NCBI GenBank assembly: GCA_016281535.1
Contig: JAEEIT010000129.1
Location: forward strand, 24,812 to 88,811
Direction: 5' to 3'
Length of the DNA stretch: 64,000 nucleotides
Origin: Clostridia bacterium
Lineage (GTDB): Bacteria; Bacillota; Clostridia; Saccharofermentanales; Saccharofermentanaceae
Positions 50,944-60,374 of the stretch are shown piece by piece. Each line of letters begins with the position of its first letter. Positions within the stretch are counted from its first letter, which is position 1. Position numbers and translations under genes: made by a program. The notes beneath the pieces are model-generated. The model made no database searches. It was not told the DNA's origin and saw only the letters and a program-made list of their open reading frames with translations.

Positions 50944-51353
50944 TGATTCCGATCCCGCCGGAGGATATTCGTGAGGTACCGACTTCGGTGCTGGCCTATG
51001 TTGGAGATGCCGTGTACGAACTGTATATCCGTATGCATATCGTATCGCGCATCGGCGGACAGTCCGGAGTGCTGCATAAGAAAGCCGTGAAGTATGTCAG
51101 TGCGACATCTCAGGCACATGCGGTCCGGGTGCTGCATGATGAACTTACGGAAGAAGAACAGTCTGTATTCCGTAGAGGGAAGAACGGGCATCAGGGAAGC
51201 ATGGCGAAGAATGCGAGCCCGGCGGACTATAAATATGCGACAGGTCTGGAGACGCTGATCGGCTATCTGTATCTGTCCGGAAACGAAGAACGAATGGAAG
51301 AACTCATCCGGCGGATCATCACGATCGTGGAAGAGACAAAGCAGGGAGAATGA
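50940..51353 (+). CDS. mrnC: mini-ribonuclease III
   Basis: VLAYVGDAVYELYIRMHIV; FRRGKNGHQGSMAKNASPADYKYATGLETLIGYLYL. Confidence 0.9.
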
Positions 51354-51354
51354 T

Positions 51355-52251
51355 ATGAGACCAGGTATGCCGGGACCGAAAGGACCGAGACAAAACAGAA
51401 ACGAGTGGGTCAAGCCGAAGGGGATGCCGAAGGATAAGGTCCCTTCTGCAGGTGAATTCCTGAGAAGAAGAGCCGAAGCAGAGGAGAAGACGCCTACGGA
51501 TGACCGTATTGAGGGCAGAAATCCAGTCCTGGAAGCGATGCGTGCCGGGCGGACTTTCAATAAGCTCTATGTGGCGGCCAGACAGGAGAATGCACGTCCG
51601 GATCCGACCATGGCCAGGATCATCAATATGGCGAAAGAACTTCATATCCCGATCATGGAAGTCCCGAAGGCGAATCTCGATGATATGTCCCAGACACATA
51701 ACCACCAGGGCGTGATCGCACAGGTGGCCAGCCACGAATATGTCGAGATCGATGAGATGCTGCGCCGCGCCGAAGAAAAGGGAGAAGCGCCGCTCCTTCT
51801 TCTGCTTGACGAACTGAAGGATGCCTATAACCTGGGTTCGATCCTCCGTATCGCTGATGCGGCAGGGGTGCACGGTGTCATTATTCCGCAGCACCGTTCG
51901 ATCGGTCTGGATTCCATGGTAGCGAAAGCGTCCGCCGGTGCTATCGAGTATGTCCCGGTGGCAAGAGTGACGAATCTGTCCCGTACGATCCTCGAACTAA
52001 AGGAGAAAGGATTCTGGATCGCGGGAACGGATGCAGAAGGTACGAATCAGTATTACGACGATGTCTGGTCCGGACCGATGGCGATCGTGATCGGATCGGA
52101 AGGCGAAGGCATGAGTAAGAATATCAAGGACAAGTGTGATTTCCTGCTGTCGATCCCCATGGCAGGTTCGGTCAACAGCTTAAATGCGGCTGTGGCGGCA
52201 GGGATCGTGGTTTTCGAAGCGGTAAAGCAGAGAAGAAAGGGCGAAGCATGA
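51355..52251 (+). CDS. rlmB: 23S rRNA (guanosine-2'-O)-methyltransferase, SpoU/RlmB family
   Basis: IEGRNPVLEAMRAGR; LDELKDAYNLGSILRIADAAGVHGVIIPQHRS; VIGSEGEGMS; IPMAGSVNSLNAAVAAGIV. Confidence 0.93.
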   Translation: MRPGMPGPKGPRQNRNEWVKPKGMPKDKVPSAGEFLRRRAEAEEKTPTDDRIEGRNPVLEAMRAGRTFNKLYVAARQENARPDPTMARIINMAKELHIPIMEVPKANLDDMSQTHNHQGVIAQVASHEYVEIDEMLRRAEEKGEAPLLLLLDELKDAYNLGSILRIADAAGVHGVIIPQHRSIGLDSMVAKASAGAIEYVPVARVTNLSRTILELKEKGFWIAGTDAEGTNQYYDDVWSGPMAIVIGSEGEGMSKNIKDKCDFLLSIPMAGSVNSLNAAVAAGIVVFEAVKQRRKGEA

Positions 52252-53570
52252 TGGTATTCCCGCGTAAAACAAGACACTTCTTACGAAACCGTATCGTGTC
52301 GTGCGGGGTCGTTCTGTGCCTTTTGGCAGGGCTTCTTTCATCCTGTTCGCGCGGCAGCTTCTCGAAGAAGAAGATCGACGTGCCGGAGATGGCCAGACTT
52401 CTGGTGGACTCCCTTCAGGATATCAACGGAGCCGAGCTTTTCTATGGGAAGATCCCGGAAGAGCAGCGGGACGGTCTGACATTCTCAGAGTATTACGAGT
52501 ATATCTCCGTGCTGTCGGAGATGATGCCGTCCGGAAGCAGCGTCACGTCCTTCGAGATCGTGGAAGGACAGGAAAAAGAAGATCTTCTTTCTTCCATGCT
52601 GATCAGTAATTCCGAGGAATATGACGGTATGATCCGAAGCAGTATTCCGATCCGGGTGGAGACGACAGGTAAGAGAGCATCGGGTACGCCTCTTTACTTC
52701 TATCTGCAGACGAATGCGGACGGGGAGGTCTACCTGAACCACGAATGGATCCGCAGCTGTATCGATCTGTATGCTTTTTCGGTCCATTATTTCGAGGCGT
52801 ATGCCAATAAGAACCTGACGGACGTGATCGATCTTCTCCCTTATACGAAGACGCCGGAACCGCTGCCGCAGTCGAGGGATGTACTGAAGGCCAAGGCCAA
52901 GGAAATGATCCGTTTCTATACGCATAACGTGAAGTCCACTTCGGAGTATGAGATGATCTCCATCGATGCGACGAACCTGAATTATCTGCAGCCGGAAGTG
53001 CTCGATACACAGTTCCATACCACGACGCGGAATGTACTGTTCCGAAGCGACGATAACGGTGAGATCTCCGTATGGGATTCGATCCAGAATGAGCTGAAGA
53101 CGGTCGACCTGTATCTGTATTACAACGGGATCCGGACGGTGCGTATCGGCGAGCATGCGGCGCCGTCCCAGCTGGCGAATCTGTTCGGAACGCCGATCAC
53201 GATCTCCTGCGGTCCGGTGGTGGAAGTGAAGCCGAACGGAGATGAGATGCGGAACATTCTTATCCGCTATGACGGATTCGTTATTACGGTATACGGTACG
53301 TACCAGAATGAAGAAGAGTGGGACGGCCGGTATATGCGTTTCCGGATCTGGGATTCTTCGAAGGCCAGGATCGGGACGGAGATGGATGTGATGGATTCTT
53401 CCTGGGATATCCTGATGCGGTATCCGTTCGCGGATGAGACCGGATTCGTTCTCGAGATCGAGTCCGACGGTGAAGTCTATGTACTTGAGGTCGATCTGGA
53501 CCGTGTGAAGGCGAATGCCGACGGAAGCTATCCGGTAAGCCAGATCGTGCTGGAGTGGAAGAAGAGTTAA
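52248..53570 (+). CDS. hypothetical lipoprotein
   Basis: VVLCLLAGLLSSCSRGS lipobox; no recognised domain. Confidence 0.65.
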   Translation: MMVFPRKTRHFLRNRIVSCGVVLCLLAGLLSSCSRGSFSKKKIDVPEMARLLVDSLQDINGAELFYGKIPEEQRDGLTFSEYYEYISVLSEMMPSGSSVTSFEIVEGQEKEDLLSSMLISNSEEYDGMIRSSIPIRVETTGKRASGTPLYFYLQTNADGEVYLNHEWIRSCIDLYAFSVHYFEAYANKNLTDVIDLLPYTKTPEPLPQSRDVLKAKAKEMIRFYTHNVKSTSEYEMISIDATNLNYLQPEVLDTQFHTTTRNVLFRSDDNGEISVWDSIQNELKTVDLYLYYNGIRTVRIGEHAAPSQLANLFGTPITISCGPVVEVKPNGDEMRNILIRYDGFVITVYGTYQNEEEWDGRYMRFRIWDSSKARIGTEMDVMDSSWDILMRYPFADETGFVLEIESDGEVYVLEVDLDRVKANADGSYPVSQIVLEWKKS

Positions 53571-53625
53571 GACCCATAAGGTTTATGTTATTATATGAAG
53601 AAGCGATATAAAGAAGGGGACGACA

Positions 53626-54306
53626 ATGAAAAAGATACTGATCATCGAGGATAACACGGAAATCAACCACCTGATGGCGGATGCGCTGAAAAAGGCAGGT
53701 TATGACTGCACGCAGGCTTTCTCGGGAACCGAGGCGCTTCTTTACTATGAGAAGGATAACTACGATCTGGTCCTGATGGATATGATGCTCCCGGGCCTTT
53801 GCGGCGATGAGCTCTTCCCGAAGATGAAGGCGATCAAGAATGTGCCGGTGATCGTGGTCTCGGCTAAGGATGAGATGGATACGAAAGTGCAGATGCTCAC
53901 ATCCGGTGCGGAAGACTATATCACGAAGCCTTTCGAGATCCCGGAACTGCTGGCCCGTGTAGCGGTACAGATCCGCCGGGGAAATCCTTCCGCTTCGGAG
54001 AGTGAAGGAGGACAGCTGACGTATAAGGAACTGACACTGGATGAGAGTTCTTTTACCGTGTCGGTCAATGACAATGAGGTCCAGCTGACGAAGAGAGAAT
54101 TCCAGATCCTGGCACTTCTGGTGTCGCATCCGAAGAGAGTGTTCACGAAGCAGGACATTTACGACTGTGCGTGGAATGAGATCTATATCGGAGAAGATAA
54201 GACGATCAATGTCCACATCAGTAATATAAGAAAGAAGTTAAAGGAATTTACCGATACCGAGTTTATCGAGACGGTATGGGGTATCGGTTACAAACTGGCG
54301 AAATAA
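53626..54306 (+). CDS. OmpR-family response regulator
   Basis: ILIIEDNTEINHLMADAL, DLVLMDMMLPGLCGDEL, VVSAKDEMDTK; C-terminal winged helix. Confidence 0.93.
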   Translation: MKKILIIEDNTEINHLMADALKKAGYDCTQAFSGTEALLYYEKDNYDLVLMDMMLPGLCGDELFPKMKAIKNVPVIVVSAKDEMDTKVQMLTSGAEDYITKPFEIPELLARVAVQIRRGNPSASESEGGQLTYKELTLDESSFTVSVNDNEVQLTKREFQILALLVSHPKRVFTKQDIYDCAWNEIYIGEDKTINVHISNIRKKLKEFTDTEFIETVWGIGYKLAK

Positions 54307-54323
54307 GGAGAGTGATCAAGAGT

Positions 54324-55235
54324 ATGAGCCTGATTCTTACGACAGACAGTATTACGAAGAAATTCGGCAGTAAGATCGCCGTAAACAATGTGTCGATCCA
54401 TGTGGAGCGGGGCGAGGTGTACGGCCTGATCGGAAGAAACGGTGCCGGTAAGACGACACTTCTGAAGATGCTGGCGAACCTGACAGTCCCGACGTCCGGC
54501 AGGTATTCTCTGATCGGAGCAAACGGGGAGAGCCAGGCGCAGATGATGCCCAGGGTCGGTGTACTGATCGAAGAACCCGGTGTGTTCCAGAATCTTTCCG
54601 CGCTCCAGAATCTGAAGGCGAAAGCGATCGCCTTCGGGGTGAAAGACGAAAAGTATCTTACGGATCTTCTGGATTTCGTGGGTCTGGGATATGTGGGGAA
54701 GAAGTCCGTTAAGAATTTCTCCCTCGGCATGAAGCAGCGCCTGGGTATTGCGCTGGCGCTGGTGAATTCGCCGGAGATCCTTCTTCTCGACGAGCCGATC
54801 AACGGCCTGGACCCGCAGGGTATCGCAGAGGTGCGTTCGCTGATCCACCGTCTTGTAACGGAAAGAAAGCTTACGATCATCTTAAGCAGCCATATCCTGG
54901 ATGAGCTTGCGAAGGTGGCGAACCGATACGGCATTATCCACGACGGTGTCCTTCTCGATGAAGCGACCAACGAAGAACTGGCATCCCGCTGTAAGCCTGT
55001 ACTGTGGTTCAAGACGAGTGACCCGGAGAAGACGAAGATGCTTCTGGGGACGATGGGGATCACGCAGTATGAATATGTGGAAGACCATTTCGAGATCCAT
55101 GAGAGAGTGGATGAGGGAGGAAGTATCTCCATGGCACTGGCCAAGGAAGATGTCCAGACCCTCGAGATGAGAAAAGAAGGCCAGTCTCTCGAAGAGTATT
55201 ACTTCCAGCTGACAGGAGGTGCTCCGAATGTTTAA
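54324..55235 (+). CDS. BcrA-type ABC transporter ATPase (1)
   Basis: GLIGRNGAGKTTLLKMLANL; FSLGMKQRLGIALALVNSPEILLLDEPINGLDPQGI. Confidence 0.93.
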   Translation: MSLILTTDSITKKFGSKIAVNNVSIHVERGEVYGLIGRNGAGKTTLLKMLANLTVPTSGRYSLIGANGESQAQMMPRVGVLIEEPGVFQNLSALQNLKAKAIAFGVKDEKYLTDLLDFVGLGYVGKKSVKNFSLGMKQRLGIALALVNSPEILLLDEPINGLDPQGIAEVRSLIHRLVTERKLTIILSSHILDELAKVANRYGIIHDGVLLDEATNEELASRCKPVLWFKTSDPEKTKMLLGTMGITQYEYVEDHFEIHERVDEGGSISMALAKEDVQTLEMRKEGQSLEEYYFQLTGGAPNV

Positions 55236-56079
55236 TGTATTACGTATGCATATGTACCGTGTTTCGCGGTCCGTTTCCACCTATGTTCTGGCCGGCCTGA
55301 TGATCCTGTTCCTTTTTCTTTCATTCGGTCTGGCGTTCCTGATCTTCGAAGATCCGCTGAGTATCGGTCTTGCTGACGCTTTCAAGGATGTCTATGGAGG
55401 GGGCACAGTTTCCCCTTCTGTCATGCATCGGTTCTTCATCCAGTCGAACGATGCGGTGATCATCCTTCTGACGATCTTCGGCGTCCTTCTGACGCATAGT
55501 GATTTTTCGAAAGGATTTGCCAAGAATACCTATACGATGTTCGAAAGAAAGTCGAAGTTCGTTCTGGCGAAGTGGGGCGCACTTGTCTCCTGTGTGACGG
55601 TCACCTATGTGACGCTCACGGCTTTAGGTCTCGGACTGAGTGCACTTCTCCGGTCTTTCGAACCCGTCGGATGGGATGAGTATCTCAAGGGATGGATCGT
55701 CGTATATCTCTGTCTGGTCTCGATGCTGACGCTGGTGTTCATGATCACGTCTCTCTTTAAGAGCCCGGTCGGCGGCATGGTGATCGGACTGGTCCTTGCC
55801 ACCGGTGTATTCCAGACTCTGGAGAGCCTTCTGGATCTTCTGATCGCGAAGCTGAGCGGTGCCGATATGGATGCCGCACTGTCCGGCATGATGGGGATCG
55901 ACACCGGTGAGAAGATCTTCCGTATCTCCGACTACTGTCTGGATAATGTTTATCTTTCTTATAAATCCAGTATGGGGACGGCGGATACGGTGCGTACCAT
56001 CGTGGTTGCCCTGGTCTATATGGCGCTGGCTTTAGGACTTACGATGCTCTTATCTGAGAAGAAGGATGTCCGGGTCTGA
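55228..56079 (+). CDS. ABC transporter permease (1)
   Basis: Multi-TM; overlaps ATPase 1 by 8 nt. Confidence 0.8.
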   Translation: MFNVLRMHMYRVSRSVSTYVLAGLMILFLFLSFGLAFLIFEDPLSIGLADAFKDVYGGGTVSPSVMHRFFIQSNDAVIILLTIFGVLLTHSDFSKGFAKNTYTMFERKSKFVLAKWGALVSCVTVTYVTLTALGLGLSALLRSFEPVGWDEYLKGWIVVYLCLVSMLTLVFMITSLFKSPVGGMVIGLVLATGVFQTLESLLDLLIAKLSGADMDAALSGMMGIDTGEKIFRISDYCLDNVYLSYKSSMGTADTVRTIVVALVYMALALGLTMLLSEKKDVRV

Positions 56080-56243
56080 CGCCCATTCTTCGTCAAAAGC
56101 ACTGAAATCAGGCGCTCCGGAGGTTTTTTTCGGGGCGCTTAATCTTTTCTTAACTTTTTCTTTTCGAATAATAAACTTCTCCTTGGCGATTGATTAGGAT
56201 TTGTTTTCTAGAATGAACCTGTAAACACAAGGAGGAGCAAAAC

Positions 56244-57155
56244 ATGGATTACATTTTAACGACTCATGAACTGACCAAAACGTATGGCAAGTACAACGCG
56301 GCCAATGAAGTATCCATTCACGTCCAGCGCGGCGGAATCTATGGCCTGATCGGAAGAAACGGTGCAGGTAAGACCACATTGATGAAGATGATCGGCGGAC
56401 TTTCCCGTCCGACTTCCGGACACTTCGAGATCCACGGTAAGAACGGGGAGACCACAGAGCAGATGATGCCGAAGGTCGGTATCCTGATCGAAGCCCCCGG
56501 CCTGTATCCGAATATGACGGCGATGCAGAACCTGACCACGAAGGCAATCGCGCTGGGGATCCACGATAAGAAATATCTGCAGGGCCTTCTCGAAGAAGTC
56601 GGACTTGCGGATACCGGTAAGAAGAAAGCGAAGCAGTTCTCACTCGGTATGAAGCAGCGTCTGGGCATCGCGATGGCACTTGTGAATCAGCCGGAGCTCC
56701 TGATCCTCGACGAGCCGATCAACGGACTGGATCCGCAGGGTATCGCGGAAATGAGAGCGATCCTCCACCACCTTTGCCATGACCGTGGTATCACGATCCT
56801 GATCAGCAGCCACATACTGGATGAACTCTCGAAGGTGGCCACACAGTATGGAATCATCCACGAAGGAAAGCTTCTGGAAGAAGAGACGAAAGAAGAACTG
56901 TTCAGCAAGTGCTGTGAGAGACTGGAACTCCGTACCAGCGATATCGGAAAGACACTGCAGATCCTCGGGCTCATGGGATTCTCGAAGATGGAAGTCAAGG
57001 ACGATGCCATCAATATCTATGAACGGATCAATGAGAGCGGCGCGATCACCGTAGCACTGGCGAAGGAGAACATCCAGACCAATGAGATCGCAGTAAAGAG
57101 TGAAGCACTTGAAGATTATTACTTCCAGCTGACAGGAGGAAAAGAAAATGTTTAA
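56244..57155 (+). CDS. BcrA-type ABC transporter ATPase (2)
   Basis: GLIGRNGAGKTTLMKMIGGL; FSLGMKQRLGIAMALVNQPELLILDEPINGLDPQGI. Confidence 0.93.
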   Translation: MDYILTTHELTKTYGKYNAANEVSIHVQRGGIYGLIGRNGAGKTTLMKMIGGLSRPTSGHFEIHGKNGETTEQMMPKVGILIEAPGLYPNMTAMQNLTTKAIALGIHDKKYLQGLLEEVGLADTGKKKAKQFSLGMKQRLGIAMALVNQPELLILDEPINGLDPQGIAEMRAILHHLCHDRGITILISSHILDELSKVATQYGIIHEGKLLEEETKEELFSKCCERLELRTSDIGKTLQILGLMGFSKMEVKDDAINIYERINESGAITVALAKENIQTNEIAVKSEALEDYYFQLTGGKENV

Positions 57156-57948
57156 TTTGATCAAGATGAATCTGTACCGCATGACACATGCGGTATCTAC
57201 CTGGGTAATCGCTATCGTGACCGTGCTGTATGCATTCCTTCAGTTCGGTGCACTCAAGCTCATGATGGATGACCCGCTGCACATGTTTGACGGAGGTGCC
57301 GTTTCGATTCTGGGAATGGATAATGTGACAGGCGTTGATACCGTTACGAATTTCCTTCAGAATTCCAATGTTCTTATCATCTTCGCTGTCTTCGTCGTGA
57401 TCTTCGCCAATGCGGAGCAGAAGTGCGGATTCGACAAGAACATCATCGGGATCACACAGCACAGATGGAAGCACACAGTCGCCAGATGGCTCTCCGCCGT
57501 GATCGGTGTTACGGCTCTTATCCTGCTCGGTTACGGGATCATGTTCGGCCTGTCTGCTCTCTTTATCAATCACTTCACACTCGGAAGTGTCGCAGCGATT
57601 GCAAGATCCTTCGGACTGATGTATATGGGCATGGTTGCCTTCTCCGCAGTATTCTTCTTCTTTACCACACTCTTTAAGAGCTCTGCCGGCGGCATCGTTG
57701 CCTCCCTGGTGATCTCTCTGGGTATCCTGAATCTGATCGAGAAGCTTCTGGACCTTCTTACCAAGAAGTTCATCTCCAACCCGAGATTCCTTCCGTCTGA
57801 CTTCTTCTTCGACAATGCGTACATGACATTCGATCATGCCGGAGCCGGTACCAAGGCCATCCTCGGATTCGTAGCCATCTGCGCGGTATACGCCATCATC
57901 TCTATGGGTGCGAGCATGCTCCTGCAGCAGAGAAGAGACGTGAAATGA
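57148..57948 (+). CDS. ABC transporter permease (2)
   Basis: Multi-TM; overlaps ATPase 2 by 8 nt. Confidence 0.8.
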   Translation: MFNLIKMNLYRMTHAVSTWVIAIVTVLYAFLQFGALKLMMDDPLHMFDGGAVSILGMDNVTGVDTVTNFLQNSNVLIIFAVFVVIFANAEQKCGFDKNIIGITQHRWKHTVARWLSAVIGVTALILLGYGIMFGLSALFINHFTLGSVAAIARSFGLMYMGMVAFSAVFFFFTTLFKSSAGGIVASLVISLGILNLIEKLLDLLTKKFISNPRFLPSDFFFDNAYMTFDHAGAGTKAILGFVAICAVYAIISMGASMLLQQRRDVK

Positions 57949-57993
57949 TTACACAGCATGACCTTTCGTAACATAATACCCTCTTAACAAGGA

Positions 57994-58036
57994 AATAGAA
58001 CTCGGCCCTGATGAAGCGCCGGTGTTCTATTTTCTT
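57994..58036 (+). terminator. intrinsic terminator
   Basis: AATAGAACtCGGC...GCCGgtGTTCTATTttctttt. Confidence 0.7.
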
Positions 58037-58065
58037 TTACCATACAAAATAGGAAATGATATAAT
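58037..58065 (+). promoter_or_regulatory. promoter of ATPase 3/kinase unit
   Basis: TTACCA-N17-TATAAT with extended -10 TGA. Confidence 0.6.
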
Positions 58066-58110
58066 AAGACACGCGGGCGTCCGTGTGAAACAGCAAAGAA
58101 GGAGCATAAA

Positions 58111-59037
58111 GTGGAAGAGTATATTCTGGAAACGGATAATATCACGAAGAAGTACGGTGCCATCATCGCAGTCGATCATGTCTCGATCCATCTGAAAAGA
58201 GGCGAGATCTATGGCCTGATCGGCAGGAACGGTGCCGGTAAGACAACGCTTCTGAAGATGCTGGCGGGACTGGCGAAACCGACCGAAGGAAGTTACCGGA
58301 TCTTCGGCGAGTCCGAGAAGAAAACGGCGAAGCTTCGTGACCGGATCGGAGTCCTGGTCGAGAGCCCGGGGCTGATCCCGAATATCAGCGCCATGGAGAA
58401 TATGAAACTCCAGGCACTGATGCTGGGCATGAACGACGAAGCTTTTCTACTGGAATTACTACACGATGTCGGACTGGGGAACACAGGGAAACTGGCCGTG
58501 CGGAAGTTCTCCATGGGTATGAAACAACGTCTGGGTATCGCCATCGCGCTGGTCGGACATCCGGATCTTCTTCTGCTGGACGAACCGATCAACGGACTGG
58601 ATCCACAGGGTATCGTCGAGATCCGTGAACTGATCGAGCGCCTGAGTAAAGAGAGACATATCACGATCATGATCTCTTCCCATATTCTCGAGGAGCTGTC
58701 CAAGATCGCCACGAGATATGGCATTATCCATCACGGACAGATCATAGATGAGTTTACGCATCAGGAACTGCTCCGTCGCTGCAGTGAGCGGATCGAGCTC
58801 CGTCCGAGTGATGCGACCCGTGCCGTTACGGTGATCGAAGGCATGGGGATCCGGGATTTTAAGGTGCTCGATAACAGCATCATCCAGATCTTCGAACGGC
58901 TCGATGACAGTGGGGAGATCGTCCTGGAACTGGCGAAGAATAACATTAAGACACTGAACATCGCTGTGAAGAACGAAGCGCTCGAGGATTATTATCTGTC
59001 GATCACGGGTGGCGCAGATGTCGCCCGTCGGGCGTAA
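58111..59037 (+). CDS. BcrA-type ABC transporter ATPase (3), no adjacent permease
   Basis: GLIGRNGAGKTTLLKMLAGL; FSMGMKQRLGIAIALVGHPDLLLLDEPINGLDPQGI. Confidence 0.93.
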   Translation: MEEYILETDNITKKYGAIIAVDHVSIHLKRGEIYGLIGRNGAGKTTLLKMLAGLAKPTEGSYRIFGESEKKTAKLRDRIGVLVESPGLIPNISAMENMKLQALMLGMNDEAFLLELLHDVGLGNTGKLAVRKFSMGMKQRLGIAIALVGHPDLLLLDEPINGLDPQGIVEIRELIERLSKERHITIMISSHILEELSKIATRYGIIHHGQIIDEFTHQELLRRCSERIELRPSDATRAVTVIEGMGIRDFKVLDNSIIQIFERLDDSGEIVLELAKNNIKTLNIAVKNEALEDYYLSITGGADVARRA

Positions 59038-59054
59038 GGAAAGGAAAAGGGGAT

Positions 59055-60053
59055 ATGATTTTCTGGGCCATCGGAGCAACCATACTGGCTATCGCTCTCT
59101 TTATAGCATTCATCCGGTACCGTAACCAGATCCGGAAGAACTGCCGCCAGCTGGAAGTGATGAACCGCCATGCCTCGAACCAGCGGCTGACTTCCGAGGT
59201 GCCGTATAAGGAAGTAAACGAATTAGTACTTCTGATCAATGAACTCTGTAACCGTTATCAGGAAGAGGGCATCATCATGGAGAGAAACGAGAATGCCCTG
59301 AAGGAAGCCGTCGCCAATCTGTCCCACGATATCCGTACACCGCTTACCTCACTCGACGGCTACGTCCAGCTGCTGGTCATGTCCGACTCCGCGGAGGAGA
59401 AGGAACACTATCTGCAGATCATCAAGAACCGTATCGAGAGCCTGAAGGAACTCCTTGAGGAACTCTTCACCTATACGAAGATGCAGGATCAGAACTATGA
59501 ACTGTCTACGGTACCGATGGACGGCCGGCAGTGTATCTGTGAGACTGTACTGTCTTTCTATGAGGATTTCGAGAAGAGAGGCCTGTCGCCGGAGGTGAAC
59601 TTCTGCGAAGAGAATCTCATGATCAAGGGCAACGAGGTGGCGCTGCGCCGGGTGGTCCAGAATCTGGTGAAGAATGCGCTGGAACACGGGAAGAACCGTC
59701 TCGGCATGACGCTGGAAAAGTCGGAAGGAAATCTGCGGTTTACCTGCTTTAACGACAAGAAACCGGAGGAGATCATCGATGTGGATAAGATCTTCACGCG
59801 GTTCTACAAGGGAGATAAAGCGAGGACTTCGACCTCGACAGGCCTGGGACTCGCTATTGCGAAGGGACTGGTCGACCGTATGAACGGAACGATCAGGGCA
59901 GACGTGGAGAACGAGATCTTCCGTGTCGATGTCCGGATCCCGCTATATGATCCGAATCGTCCGGAGCCGGTTGCTGAGAAAAAGCCTTCTGAGAAGAAGT
60001 CTTCGGAGAAACGTTCGAAGGAAAAACTGAAGAATATTTCTAAAGACCATTGA
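59055..60053 (+). CDS. sensor histidine kinase with a single N-terminal TM
   Basis: NLSHDIRTPLTSLDGYVQLL H-box; LVKNALEHG N-box; STGLGLAIAKGLVDRMNG G-box. Confidence 0.92.
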   Translation: MIFWAIGATILAIALFIAFIRYRNQIRKNCRQLEVMNRHASNQRLTSEVPYKEVNELVLLINELCNRYQEEGIIMERNENALKEAVANLSHDIRTPLTSLDGYVQLLVMSDSAEEKEHYLQIIKNRIESLKELLEELFTYTKMQDQNYELSTVPMDGRQCICETVLSFYEDFEKRGLSPEVNFCEENLMIKGNEVALRRVVQNLVKNALEHGKNRLGMTLEKSEGNLRFTCFNDKKPEEIIDVDKIFTRFYKGDKARTSTSTGLGLAIAKGLVDRMNGTIRADVENEIFRVDVRIPLYDPNRPEPVAEKKPSEKKSSEKRSKEKLKNISKDH

Positions 60054-60110
60054 CAACGAAGAATCTTCGGACTAAAATACATCATGCTGTGCAAGCGGCA
60101 ACGAATATTT

Positions 60111-60187
60111 GCGCCCGTAGCTCAACTGGATAGAGTGTCTGACTACGGATCAGAAGGTTGTGGATTCGATCTCTGCCGGGCGCGCCA
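60111..60187 (+). tRNA. tRNA-Arg (anticodon ACG), CCA encoded
   Basis: GCGCCCG/CGGGCGC acceptor, anticodon arm TCTGA-CTACGGA-TCAGA, T loop TTCGATC, 3' CCA. Confidence 0.95.
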
Positions 60188-60189
60188 GA

Positions 60190-60233
60190 TCAGGACCGTT
60201 TCTTGAAGGAGACTTCGGAGACGGTCCTTTTTC
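60190..60233 (+). terminator. terminator after tRNA-Arg
   Basis: AGGACCGT...ACGGTCCTTTTT. Confidence 0.75.
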
Positions 60234-60297
60234 CGCTTAGGGAAAGGCGGCAGACGGGAGCTTCGGGGAAGTACGACAGGGATGTTGGAAAAGATGA

Positions 60298-60326
60298 TTG
60301 AAATACTGGATATTCTGTGATAAAAT
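60298..60326 (+). promoter_or_regulatory. promoter of tig
   Basis: TTGAAA-N17-TAAAAT with extended -10 TGA. Confidence 0.65.
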
Positions 60327-60374
60327 ACCTGTTCGTGTGACTAGATTTTCATTTTATATATGGAGGATATATAT

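Noticed and set aside
54324-59037. Recent tandem duplication of the ABC units as a sequence repeat
   Set aside because: The three ATPases are clearly paralogous but diverged throughout at DNA level; treated as old paralogs, not a repeat feature.
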